A stretch of DNA of 64,000 nt from Muribaculaceae bacterium (GTDB lineage Bacteria > Bacteroidota > Bacteroidia > Bacteroidales > Muribaculaceae): NCBI GenBank assembly GCA_017405965.1, contig JAFQZK010000011.1, positions 1-64,000 on the forward strand, written 5' to 3'. The notes below the pieces were generated by a model that saw only the letters and a list, made by a program, of their open reading frames with translations, was not told the origin of the DNA and searched no databases. Below, piece by piece: positions 10,008-18,403 of this stretch. A program made the position numbers and the translations under genes. Position 1 is the first letter of the stretch; each line of letters begins with the position of its first letter.

Positions 10008-10050
10008 GCGCTTTTTTGCCTAACAATGACTGCCGAGGCTAAAAAAGCGC
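10008..10050 (-). terminator. Hairpin after the metallophosphoesterase gene
   Basis: GCGCTTTTTTGCCT at 10008-10021 can pair with AGGCTAAAAAAGCGC at 10036-10050, leaving a 14-base loop and one bulge. It lies six bases past the metallophosphoesterase stop and just before the GH27 promoter, the expected place for a terminator. A clean U-tract after the stem is missing. Confidence 0.45.
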
Positions 10051-10055
10051 ACCTT

Positions 10056-11525
10056 TTACAACTTCACGGTAAGACGCAGGTCATCGGTACGGGATTCCAT
10101 ATCGGTGCCCGCGGCATTGACGTCACCCAGGACACTGCGAACGAAGGGCTCCAGCCTGGGATAGACATCGCTCAAGAAAAACTCCCACAGGTTGTCGGCC
10201 TGGTCGGGAACGACTTCCTCAATCATGGCGTGTATGCCCTGCTTGCCCTCGTTGATGATGTCCTCGATATCGGCTTCGCTGTCATTTGCCTCGACCACGG
10301 CAAGGACGGCACGGGAGAGCACCTCGCGCAGGTGCCTCAGCGCCAGTTGTGTCGCCTGCTGGGGCGTCTCGGGCAGATTGGCTTTGCCGCCACCCATCTC
10401 AAGCATCATCTTGAGTTGATTCATGCGGCCACCCAACTTGTCCCACGCTTTCCCCGAGAGCATCGCGGCCATACCGGGAGTGGAATTGATGATGCGTTGA
10501 CGGCCCAATTCACGCAGGGTGGGACATGCCGCCGTGGCTGTGAGCCAACGGGTATCCACGTCAAGCGTATTTTTCTTGTAATTGACAGTCGCGGTGCGCA
10601 GGGCGAAGGGATAGCAGATGGCCGAACCGGTGGCGATTTCCACAATGCTGTCAGCGCGGTCATCGGCATACAACTTGGCGACATCGGTCACATGAAGGTG
10701 ACCGGTGAAGATGGTATGGATGCCCGCTTGCAGCAACTGTTTTGCGACTTCGTCATGATGCTTGACGATGTAGTTGGTCAGCAGACGGTCCTCGTTGTCA
10801 AAATGCGGCACCAGATGGTGATGCATCATGGCAATGACTTGTTTACCCTGTTTCCGAGCTTCGCTGGCACGGTCAACGATCCACTGCAGGGTCTCGGACT
10901 TGATGTTGCCGGCATTGTGGTAGGTATCGGCACTGTCGCCACGGCAGGTGAGCGTGTTCAATTCATCCATGTTGCTGTCGATGCCGATGACAACGATGCC
11001 CTTTAACGGCTCGCAGCAATAGCTGAGCGACGCCGTGTCGCGCAGGGATGAGTCACCGTAGCCGAAGTCATGGTAAATCTGCGCAAACTCCTCGCGCGTG
11101 ACGGTAGCGGCCGGCAACGTCTGGTCGCCGTCGAAGCGCCTCGCGTTGGGATTGTTGCAGTCATGATTACCCGGTATGACCAGCGGCTGAATACCCTTCT
11201 GTTTCAGGCGGTTCAAGTGCCAGGCCATGCGCTCATGGCTCAATCGTTCGCCGTTGTGCGTCAAATCGCCGGTGAGCAGCACTATAGCCGGGTCCAAGTC
11301 GATGATGCTGTCGGTGAGCGTAGCCATGATCTCGTCGCTCATCGCCATCATCTTGCTTTCGACGGCATCGGCGCGGTCAATGGCGGCACCGGGCGTCACC
11401 AGTTCAGGACTCAGCAAGTGCACATCACTGATAACGACAATGCGGTTGCGGGTAGCGCGCGCCGACATATCCAATGCAAACAGTGTTGATATTGCCATTA
11501 TGATGATAAAAAGTCTTGTTTTCAT
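10056..11525 (-). CDS. Exported calcineurin-like metallophosphoesterase
   Basis: The 489-residue protein has an N-terminal signal peptide (FIIIMAISTLFALDMSARA). All metal-binding motifs of the calcineurin-like phosphoesterase fold follow in order: SDVHL, GDLTHNGE, PGNHDCN, MMHHHLVPH and GHLH. The C-terminal third (after about residue 330) is helical and of unknown role. Substrate cannot be told from sequence; a periplasmic phosphodiester or nucleotide is likely. The start at 11525 (MKTRLF) is better than 11537. The gene begins 20 bases after the aroA stop, so it is probably co-transcribed with it. Confidence 0.88.
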   Translation of the reverse strand: MKTRLFIIIMAISTLFALDMSARATRNRIVVISDVHLLSPELVTPGAAIDRADAVESKMMAMSDEIMATLTDSIIDLDPAIVLLTGDLTHNGERLSHERMAWHLNRLKQKGIQPLVIPGNHDCNNPNARRFDGDQTLPAATVTREEFAQIYHDFGYGDSSLRDTASLSYCCEPLKGIVVIGIDSNMDELNTLTCRGDSADTYHNAGNIKSETLQWIVDRASEARKQGKQVIAMMHHHLVPHFDNEDRLLTNYIVKHHDEVAKQLLQAGIHTIFTGHLHVTDVAKLYADDRADSIVEIATGSAICYPFALRTATVNYKKNTLDVDTRWLTATAACPTLRELGRQRIINSTPGMAAMLSGKAWDKLGGRMNQLKMMLEMGGGKANLPETPQQATQLALRHLREVLSRAVLAVVEANDSEADIEDIINEGKQGIHAMIEEVVPDQADNLWEFFLSDVYPRLEPFVRSVLGDVNAAGTDMESRTDDLRLTVKL

Positions 11526-11545
11526 AATCATTTCCACTATTGCAT

Positions 11546-12781
11546 TTATTGTGCCAATTGTTCAATTTCAAAGCCAACCTGCTCAAGATGACGCCAATAG
11601 GCGGGGTAAGACTTGGACACCACTTGGGCATCGGCGATGATGAGACCGGGATAACGGACTGCGGCGGGAGCGAATGCCATGGCCAGACGATGATCGCCAT
11701 GCGGGTCGATGACGGGAGCCTCATGCGCAGTCTTGACACGCTCGCCATACCACGAGATGGCATCATCACTCTCGATCTTCAACACATAACCCAACTTGAG
11801 CAGTTCCTCGCGCAGGGTCTCGATGCGGTCACTCTCCTTCAGGCGCAACGTCCTCACGCCGGTCATGCGGAAGGAGCGTTCAAGCAAGCACAGCAGCACA
11901 ACCCACGAGGGCACGAGGTCGGGCGTAGCGGTCATGTCGGCAAAGGCCGAACAACAGCAACCGATGAAATGGCTGTTGTCCAAGGTTGCACCTTGCGAGT
12001 CAAACCGCGTTTCCAGGCCCAGTTTCCTGCCCAACTCAACAAGCCGGGCATCACCCTGGATGCTGTCAGCATTCAGTCCTTGAAGAATCAACGACGATTC
12101 GGGCAACAAGGCTGCAAGGGCATACCACGGAGCGGCGGCGCTCCAGTCGGCCTCGACGAGATAATCACCGCCCCTGTAACCGGCAGTGATGCCTATCCGA
12201 TTACCAGCGATGTCCACGTCTGCACCCATGTCACGCATCACGGCTGCGGTCATGTGGATGTAAGGTGCCGAGACGATGTCGCCCGTGAGGGTGATACTGC
12301 CGCCACCGATGACCGGCAGAATCATCATCACAGCCGAAATGAACTGCGAACTCACACCTCCCGGCATCACGATGTCACCACCATGCAGGGCAGTGCCGTG
12401 GATGCGCAACGGCGGAAAACCATCCTCTCCCAGGTAGTCGATACGGGCGCCCAACGTGCGCAGGGCATCGACCAGCACGCCGATGGGACGCTGGCGCATG
12501 CGGCCGGCGCCGTCAAGGGTCACGACGCCCTCGCGTGTCGCGAAATAGGCCGTGAGAAAACGCATCGTGGTACCTGCCTCGCCCACATCGATGACATCTC
12601 GGTCTTGATGCGACAAGGCCTCAATCATGACAGCGGTATCGTCGCACAAGGCGGGATGCATCACCTGGAACTCGCCGTCGCACAACGCTGAAATGAGCAA
12701 TGCGCGGTTCGAGATGCTCTTCGAGGTGGGCATCGCTATCGTGGCATCCACACGAGGTGGCGCAGTGAGCTTGAGTTTCAT
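11546..12781 (-). CDS. aroA: 3-phosphoshikimate 1-carboxyvinyltransferase (EPSP synthase)
   Basis: The 411-residue enzyme transfers enolpyruvyl from PEP to shikimate-3-phosphate. It has the N-terminal PTSKSISNRALL, the PEP-binding loop VGEAGTTMRFLTAYF, the Asp in TATPDLVPSW and the RLKESDRIETLR motif, ending with DPHGDHRLAM and the VVSKSYPAYW lysine. Length is a little under the 425-430 residues of enteric enzymes, as usual in Bacteroidales. It lies in a minus-strand run between the CvpA-like gene (40-base gap) and the metallophosphoesterase. Confidence 0.94.
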   Translation of the reverse strand: MKLKLTAPPRVDATIAMPTSKSISNRALLISALCDGEFQVMHPALCDDTAVMIEALSHQDRDVIDVGEAGTTMRFLTAYFATREGVVTLDGAGRMRQRPIGVLVDALRTLGARIDYLGEDGFPPLRIHGTALHGGDIVMPGGVSSQFISAVMMILPVIGGGSITLTGDIVSAPYIHMTAAVMRDMGADVDIAGNRIGITAGYRGGDYLVEADWSAAAPWYALAALLPESSLILQGLNADSIQGDARLVELGRKLGLETRFDSQGATLDNSHFIGCCCSAFADMTATPDLVPSWVVLLCLLERSFRMTGVRTLRLKESDRIETLREELLKLGYVLKIESDDAISWYGERVKTAHEAPVIDPHGDHRLAMAFAPAAVRYPGLIIADAQVVSKSYPAYWRHLEQVGFEIEQLAQ

Positions 12782-12821
12782 GATTGACGAGGTTTACACG
12801 GATGAACAGCCTCTGTCCCCC

Positions 12822-13388
12822 TTAGTCAAAGGAGGTTGTATCCACGGGGACGGGTTCGATGAGGTCGCGGTAGAGCTTGAGGGAATCACTCGGCATCTGC
12901 TCGCTGCCCAGCACGATGGGCATCAGGTCGAGTGTGAACTCGTAGGGCTTGTTGTCCAGCATGTGACGGGTGCCGAAGGTTTCCATGTCGGGGTTGATGG
13001 CATACAGCAGGTTGAGTATGATGCTCAGGATAAACGCATACTTGAACATGAACAGCAGCGAGCCGCCAAACTTGTCGACAAATCCCAGTTTCGTGCTGTC
13101 GAGTGCCCCCTTGAACAGGCGCATGGCCAGCCTGATAATCACCATCACGATGAGAAAAGCAAAGGCCAGCGACACGGTTTTGACCGTGATGCTCGACAAC
13201 GGCCACTGCGCGGCACTGGGCACGATGGACAAGAAGATGTCCCTGACCAGATCGCCGCATTTATAGCACAACACGATGGCCACCACCCACGAGATGAGCG
13301 ACGACAACTGCCCGATAAAGCCCTTGCGGTATCCCAGTACCAGTCCACCCAGCACAATCAGGATGATAATGGCGTCAATGATAGTCAT
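12822..13388 (-). CDS. CvpA family inner-membrane protein
   Basis: The 188-residue protein has about four hydrophobic segments: 4-22, 31-45, 65-88 and 105-128, the last two separated by a basic amphipathic stretch (RLFKGALDSTKLGFVDKFGGSL). This is the CvpA fold, named for colicin V production and linked to envelope homeostasis. The polar C-terminal tail is predicted to be outside the membrane. Exact role unknown. It lies 18 bases after the GH25 lysozyme gene. Confidence 0.82.
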   Translation of the reverse strand: MTIIDAIIILIVLGGLVLGYRKGFIGQLSSLISWVVAIVLCYKCGDLVRDIFLSIVPSAAQWPLSSITVKTVSLAFAFLIVMVIIRLAMRLFKGALDSTKLGFVDKFGGSLLFMFKYAFILSIILNLLYAINPDMETFGTRHMLDNKPYEFTLDLMPIVLGSEQMPSDSLKLYRDLIEPVPVDTTSFD

Positions 13389-13406
13389 GATTGTATCTTG
13401 TTTTGA

Positions 13407-14159
13407 TTATTTGTCTTCGGTTGGCGGCAGCAGGATTTCGTCGATCCAGCCGTCTTTACGGTAGCGGCACAGGTCCACATAGGCGTCGATGCCGGGAATG
13501 ATGCCTGTCTCGCTGTATTGCCAGATGGTGTATTCTCCCTCCCAGTTGATTTCGGGCTCGGAATTGGAATAGCGACCGATGTACAGGCGATGCTGGTTGA
13601 AACGTGGCGCCAGATTCTTGTTGTAGAAGCCCATCGTGCTGTAAATCATGGGTTGGACGCCGTACACCCTTTCCACAAGTGCACAGAACTTCTCCACGCT
13701 GTCCTGCAACTGGCTTCTCGACCACTCTCCGCGCGTCTCGATGTCAAGCATCGGGATAAGGTCCTGCACCTGCTTGAGCGCAAACTTGGAGAAGTTCTCG
13801 AACTGCTTGTCGATGGTCGATGTCGAGGTCAGGTAATGATAACTGCCCACGAGCATGCCGTGACGGCGGGCCTGAGTGATGTTGTGGGCATAGTGTGGCG
13901 AGCGGTAAGTAGCGCCCTCGGTGGCCTTGATATACACAAAGCGGATGTTCTTGTCGCTGCTCACCTTCTCCCAGTCGATGTAGCCTTGATAACTCGAAAT
14001 GTCGATACCGTCATACACGGCATCCTGGTTGCGGGGTTCCACTTGTCTCGACGCAGGCGTCTTGCTCACATTCCCGTTGCATGCACACAACAAGGCCATT
14101 GCCAGCAGCAGGGCTTGCAATGACCAGGTCGGGTGAATGTAACGGTCTCGTTTAATCAT
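13407..14159 (-). CDS. GH25 lysozyme, putative lipoprotein
   Basis: This 250-residue muramidase should cleave the MurNAc-GlcNAc bond of peptidoglycan. The GH25 domain covers about residues 48-240: YDGIDISSYQG, YIKATEGA, the catalytic DxE in IPMLDIETRG and a late YTIWQYSETG. The N-terminus has a hydrophobic segment ending LLCACNGN, which could act as a lipobox with C27 as the lipid-modified cysteine. The start overlaps the end of the next GH25 gene by 8 bases, so the two lysozymes are co-translated paralogues. Confidence 0.9.
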   Translation of the reverse strand: MIKRDRYIHPTWSLQALLLAMALLCACNGNVSKTPASRQVEPRNQDAVYDGIDISSYQGYIDWEKVSSDKNIRFVYIKATEGATYRSPHYAHNITQARRHGMLVGSYHYLTSTSTIDKQFENFSKFALKQVQDLIPMLDIETRGEWSRSQLQDSVEKFCALVERVYGVQPMIYSTMGFYNKNLAPRFNQHRLYIGRYSNSEPEINWEGEYTIWQYSETGIIPGIDAYVDLCRYRKDGWIDEILLPPTEDK

Positions 14160-15705
14160 TGTCGGCCGAACTTTTATTTGTTTTACGGCCTTGGGTTTTA
14201 GCAGAACGGATGCTGTCGTTGCGCTGCGTCTGCGAGATGCCTCGCGAGCCGCTGTACAAGCTCACAGTCGAATTTGACTTCTTTTGGGATTGCTTAGCCT
14301 GAGCCTCACGGTTTTTCTTGGCTTCGGCTTTGCGCTTGGCTTTGGCATCAGCCTCGGCTTTCGCCTTGGCGTCAGCTTCGGCCTTGGCTTTGGCGCGGGC
14401 TTTAGCTTCGGCCTCAGCCTTGGCTTTAGCCTTTGCTTTGGCATCGGCTTCGGCTTTTGCCTTGGCGTCAGCACGGGCTTTGGCTTCGGCTTTGGCCTTG
14501 TTCTTGGCGTCGGCTTTCGCCTTGGCGTCGGCCTCGGCCTTAGCCTTCTTCTTATCGGATTCTGCTTTCCTCTTTTCTATCTCGGCCTTCTTGTTGGCTT
14601 CTTCTTTCTGCTTGGCCGTCTGTGCCGGAGTTTCCTTGGTCTTGGGCTCCTCCTTCATGTTGACGGTCGTGGGTTTGGGCTTATTGCGGTCCACGGCATC
14701 CTTGACGCTGATCTTGGGCTTGCCCTTGGGGGGACGATACAGGATGTCATTGATCGAGACTCCGGTATTGAACCTGCCCAAGTCAACATACCCGTTGATA
14801 CCGTTGATGCGGCCGGTCTCCGAGAATTGCCAGATCAACCATTTCACGCCGTTGATGTTGGGCTTGTCGTCAGGATTCTTGGGATACTTGGCGATAAAGA
14901 TGGGATAGTGGGCGAACGCCTTTCCCAGGTAAGACTTGAAAAAAGTCTCGTAGGTATAAATGATGGGCTTGCAGCCATAGTAGTCCTCGACCATGCGGGC
15001 AAACACCATCAGGCTGTCTCTGAGTTGCTGAGCGCTCCACTGCTTGCACACCTCGACATCAATGACGGGAATGAGGTCCTGCTCGTCACGGTTGGCGGTG
15101 GTGGCAAAGTTCTTGAACTGGGTCGTCACGCTCGACCTGTTGCTCAAGTAATGGTAACTGCCCACTTTCAAGCCGGCTTGACGGGCCTCACGGATGTTCC
15201 TCTGATAGCATTCGTCAACCAGGTCGCTGCCCTCGGTCGCCTTGATATAGACATATTTGATGCGGGAATTCTTCTTGATGGCATCCCAATTGATTTTACC
15301 CTGATGTTTCGACACGTCGATTCCGTCATACACCACATTGGCGGGCGTGAGTGCAGGAGGAGCAGGCTTTTGCTCCTTCTTCTCTTCAACGGTCTCTTCT
15401 TTCTTGTCGTCAGCCTTCTTGACTTCGGCGTTCTTCTTGTCGACGTCGTCCTTCTTCACATCCTTTTTGACAGGCTGTGAGGCAGTTTCAACCTTTGGCT
15501 GGGCCTTCTTGGTGGCATCATCCTTCTTGGTATCTTTTTTTGTGTCTTTATTGGCGTCTTTCTTGTCGTCAGCCTTCTTGCTGTCTTTCTTGACGCGCTC
15601 GCGGGTAGGCTTGTTGATATCGGCCTGCTGCGGTGATGCGGCTCCGGCTTGGGGCAGGAGCAAAATAAGAAACGCTAAAATGGAATATAGTATCGTCTTG
15701 TACAT
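14152..15705 (-). CDS. GH25 lysozyme with long Lys/Ala-rich flanking tails
   Basis: From the start at 15705 (MYKTILYSIL) there are 517 residues. A signal peptide (to about residue 23) precedes a lysine/aspartate-rich stretch (about 35-115), then a GH25 domain (about 125-315: YDGIDVSKHQG, YIKATEGSD, catalytic DVE in IPVIDVEV). A long Ala/Lys/Glu/Asp segment without aromatic residues (about 365-475) follows, resembling the TolA helical rod, and then a Ser/Asn/basic tail. The domain is ordinary; the tails are not. They could span the periplasm, bind anionic polymers or hold the enzyme on peptidoglycan. The frame continues to 15756, but its -7 box at 15754 excludes that start. Confidence 0.88.
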   Translation of the reverse strand: MYKTILYSILAFLILLLPQAGAASPQQADINKPTRERVKKDSKKADDKKDANKDTKKDTKKDDATKKAQPKVETASQPVKKDVKKDDVDKKNAEVKKADDKKEETVEEKKEQKPAPPALTPANVVYDGIDVSKHQGKINWDAIKKNSRIKYVYIKATEGSDLVDECYQRNIREARQAGLKVGSYHYLSNRSSVTTQFKNFATTANRDEQDLIPVIDVEVCKQWSAQQLRDSLMVFARMVEDYYGCKPIIYTYETFFKSYLGKAFAHYPIFIAKYPKNPDDKPNINGVKWLIWQFSETGRINGINGYVDLGRFNTGVSINDILYRPPKGKPKISVKDAVDRNKPKPTTVNMKEEPKTKETPAQTAKQKEEANKKAEIEKRKAESDKKKAKAEADAKAKADAKNKAKAEAKARADAKAKAEADAKAKAKAKAEAEAKARAKAKAEADAKAKAEADAKAKRKAEAKKNREAQAKQSQKKSNSTVSLYSGSRGISQTQRNDSIRSAKTQGRKTNKSSADND

Positions 15706-15753
15706 GCGTGTAAAAACCATTGCTATTGCTATCGTCAGAGTAAAAGGTGGCTG

Positions 15754-15784
15754 CAAAGATAGTGCATGTCAAGCGAAATGCCAA
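15754..15784 (-). promoter_or_regulatory. Promoter of the GH25 lysozyme operon
   Basis: Minus strand TTG (15782-15784), 20 bases, TATCTTTG (15754-15761). It is divergent from the rnr promoter 19 bases away. Confidence 0.7.
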
Positions 15785-15803
15785 GTAAAAAATACTTTTT
15801 TTC

Positions 15804-15834
15804 TTGCCGTTGTCCACGACTTGCACTATCTTTG
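15804..15834 (+). promoter_or_regulatory. rnr promoter
   Basis: TTG (15804-15806), 20 bases, TATCTTTG (15827-15834), giving a predicted leader of about 45 bases before the rnr ATG. Confidence 0.7.
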
Positions 15835-15884
15835 TAGGATTTAACAAGAGTCAATAACCACTACGAATCAAAACCGAACCATAT

Positions 15885-18287
15885 ATGGCTAGAAAAAGCG
15901 GATTGCAATCGTTGAAACAGGAACGTCGTGAATTCCACGACCGCGTCATCAACTTCTTCAATGAGCAGGGAGAGGCTCCCTTCAATTACAAGCAGGTGTC
16001 GGCTGCCGTCGGCGCCAATACACCCAAACGCCGTACACTCATCGTCGATATTCTGGAACAACTGGCGGTGGACGGCTTCCTGGTACAGGTGGGACCCGGC
16101 AGTTTCAAGGCCATGAACCGGTCATCGGTCGCCGAGGGCATCTTCATCCGTCGCAGCAACGGCAAGAACAGTGTGGACACCGCCTGCGATGACGGACAAC
16201 CAATCATGGTTGCCGAGCGCAACTCGATGCATGCCTTGAACGGGGACCGCGTGCTGGTGCACATCCGTGCCGCACGCCACGGTCTGGAACCCGAGGCCGA
16301 GGTGGTGAAAATCCTGGAACGCAAGGAACAGGTGTTCGTGGGAACCCTGCAAGTGCTGAAATACTTCGCACAACTGGCCAGCGACAGCAAGTTCTTGGCC
16401 ACCGATATCTTCATCCCGCTGGATAAACTCGCCGGAGGAAAGACCGGCGACAAGGTGGTGGTGAAAATCGTGGACTGGCCCGAGGACGCCAACTCGCCCA
16501 TCGGCGAAGTGGTGGATGTGCTGGGCTTGGCTGGCGAGAATAATGCCGAGATCCATGCCATCCTTGCCGAGTTCGGCTTGCCTTACAAGTATCCCGAAAA
16601 CGTCACACAGGCCGCCGAGGCCCTTGACCCCGGCATCACCCCCGAGGAGATCGCCAAGCGACGCGACATGCGCGGTGTGACCACTTTCACCATCGACCCT
16701 GCCGACGCCAAGGACTTTGACGATGCGTTGTCGATCGAGAAACTCAAGAACGGCAATTGGGAAATCGGCGTGCACATCGCCGACGTGAGCCACTATGTGA
16801 CACCGGGCTCCATCATCGACAAGGAGGCCTATGAGCGCGCCACATCGGTCTATCTGGTGGACCGCACCGTGCCCATGCTGCCCGAGAAACTCTGCAATTT
16901 CATCTGCTCGCTGCGACCCCACGAGGACAAACTCACCCACTCGGTCATCATGGAGATGGACGCCGAGGCCAAGGTGAAGAAATACTCGATTTGCCACACC
17001 GTCACCAACAGTGACAGGCGCTTCTCCTACGAGGAAGCCCAGCACATCCTGGAGACCGGCAAGGGCGACCTCGCCGAGGAACTCGCCGTCCTTAACGAGA
17101 TGGCGAAGCAACTGAGGAAACGACGCTTCGACGAGGGCGGCTCGGTGTCTTTCAACCGCGAGGAAATCAAGTTTGAAATCGACGAGCAGGGCAAGCCCAC
17201 CGCTGTGCACGTCCACGTGGCCCAGGACGCCAACAAACTCATCGAGGAATTCATGCTCCTGGCCAACTGCAAGGTGGCCGAGCACATCGGCAAGGTGCCC
17301 AAGAACAGGAACGCCAAGTCCTTTGTCTATCGTGTGCACGACCAGCCCGATCTGGACAAACTCCAGAACTTCGCCGACATCGCCGCCCACTTCGGCTACA
17401 AGGTGCGTACCAAGGGGTCGGGCCGCGACATCAACAGGTCCATCAACAAGATGCTGGAACAGGCCAAGGGCAAACCCGAGGAGGAGATGCTCTCCATCCT
17501 CGCCATCCGTTCGATGGCAAAGGCCATCTACAGCGCCACCAACATCGGCCACTACGGACTGGCATTCGACTTCTATACCCATTTCACCTCACCCATCCGC
17601 CGTTACCCCGACTTGATGGTTCACCGCTTGCTGGACGTGTATGCTGCAGGCGGCAAGAGCGTGGATCCCGTGAAGTTGGAAGACCAGTGCAAGCACATGA
17701 GTTCCCAGGAGCAGCTCGCCGCCAACGCCGAACGCGCCTCCATCAAGTACAAGGAGGTCGAGTTCATGGGACAGCGCCTGGGCGGTGTGTTCAAGGGACA
17801 CATCTCGGGCGTGACCGAGTGGGGCCTGTATGTGGAGCTCGAGGAGACCCATTGCGAGGGTCTGGTGGGCATCCGCGGCTTGGATGACGACTTCTATGAG
17901 TTCGACGAGAAGAACTATTGCATCCGTGGCTGTCGCCGCAACCGCGTCTATCGCTTGGGCGACCCCATCACCATCCAGGTGGCACGCGCCGACCTCATCA
18001 AGAAACAGCTCGACTTTGTACTCGTCGATAAGGAGAACCCTGCCGACAGCCACCGCATCGACAAGGAGCCCATCACCGAGCAGAACAGCCGCAGCACCAG
18101 CGGACGCCTGTCGCGTGACGAGCGCCAGCGCATGCAGTACGAGGGTGGTAGTGCCTCACGTCGCCAGCAACGCGGCAATCGCGGCAACAGCACCCGCCGT
18201 CAGGCCCGTGAGGTGCGTGACAACAAAGTCGGGAAAATAGGCCGCAAATCCGGCCGCTCAGGCAAACCCCGCGGCCGCAAAAGATAG
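15885..18287 (+). CDS. rnr: Ribonuclease R
   Basis: The 800-residue 3'-5' exoribonuclease of the RNB family degrades structured RNA. An N-terminal winged-helix region (about 15-75) precedes two cold-shock OB domains. The catalytic RNB domain has the metal-binding cluster IDPADAKDFDDALS (about 271-284), and SPIRRYPDLMVHRLL is the late conserved motif. An S1 domain (about 645-725) contains GHISGVTEWGLYVELEE, followed by a strongly basic tail of about 60 residues rich in Arg, Gly and Ser. The gene is followed by a 12-unit nonamer array that runs up to mtaB. Confidence 0.95.
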   Translation: MARKSGLQSLKQERREFHDRVINFFNEQGEAPFNYKQVSAAVGANTPKRRTLIVDILEQLAVDGFLVQVGPGSFKAMNRSSVAEGIFIRRSNGKNSVDTACDDGQPIMVAERNSMHALNGDRVLVHIRAARHGLEPEAEVVKILERKEQVFVGTLQVLKYFAQLASDSKFLATDIFIPLDKLAGGKTGDKVVVKIVDWPEDANSPIGEVVDVLGLAGENNAEIHAILAEFGLPYKYPENVTQAAEALDPGITPEEIAKRRDMRGVTTFTIDPADAKDFDDALSIEKLKNGNWEIGVHIADVSHYVTPGSIIDKEAYERATSVYLVDRTVPMLPEKLCNFICSLRPHEDKLTHSVIMEMDAEAKVKKYSICHTVTNSDRRFSYEEAQHILETGKGDLAEELAVLNEMAKQLRKRRFDEGGSVSFNREEIKFEIDEQGKPTAVHVHVAQDANKLIEEFMLLANCKVAEHIGKVPKNRNAKSFVYRVHDQPDLDKLQNFADIAAHFGYKVRTKGSGRDINRSINKMLEQAKGKPEEEMLSILAIRSMAKAIYSATNIGHYGLAFDFYTHFTSPIRRYPDLMVHRLLDVYAAGGKSVDPVKLEDQCKHMSSQEQLAANAERASIKYKEVEFMGQRLGGVFKGHISGVTEWGLYVELEETHCEGLVGIRGLDDDFYEFDEKNYCIRGCRRNRVYRLGDPITIQVARADLIKKQLDFVLVDKENPADSHRIDKEPITEQNSRSTSGRLSRDERQRMQYEGGSASRRQQRGNRGNSTRRQAREVRDNKVGKIGRKSGRSGKPRGRKR

Positions 18288-18288
18288 C

Positions 18289-18396
18289 CCCTAAAGTCCC
18301 TCAAGACCTTAATGACCCTAAAGTCCTTAATGTCCTTAAAGACCTTAATGTCCTTAAAGTCCTTAAAGTCCTTAAGGCCCTTTAAAACCCTCAACG
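18289..18396 (+). repeat. Array of twelve 9-base units between rnr and mtaB
   Basis: Beginning two bases after the rnr stop there are twelve consecutive 9-mers with consensus CCTTAAAGT (variants CCCTAAAGT, CCTTAATGT, CCTTAAGGC). The spacing is exact throughout, and the array ends 7 bases before the mtaB start. It is the largest member of a class of short-period arrays in this window. Confidence 0.9.
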
Positions 18397-18403
18397 ATTA
18401 AAA

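Noticed and set aside
14284-15480. Plus-strand open frame of 398 codons opposite the lysozyme
   Set aside because: It is the complement of Lys/Ala/Glu repeats, giving only Gly/Leu/Phe-rich nonsense; the minus-strand lysozyme explains the region.
16122-17582. Minus-strand frame of 486 codons opposite rnr
   Set aside because: No motif or initiation context; rnr is complete on the other strand.
18200-18394. Minus-strand frame of 64 codons over the nonamer array
   Set aside because: A 9-base period always reads as a 3-residue repeat; no start context or protein character.
18289-18396. CRISPR or terminator array at the nonamers
   Set aside because: Nine-base units without spacers cannot be CRISPR; the units are too weakly self-complementary to be terminators.
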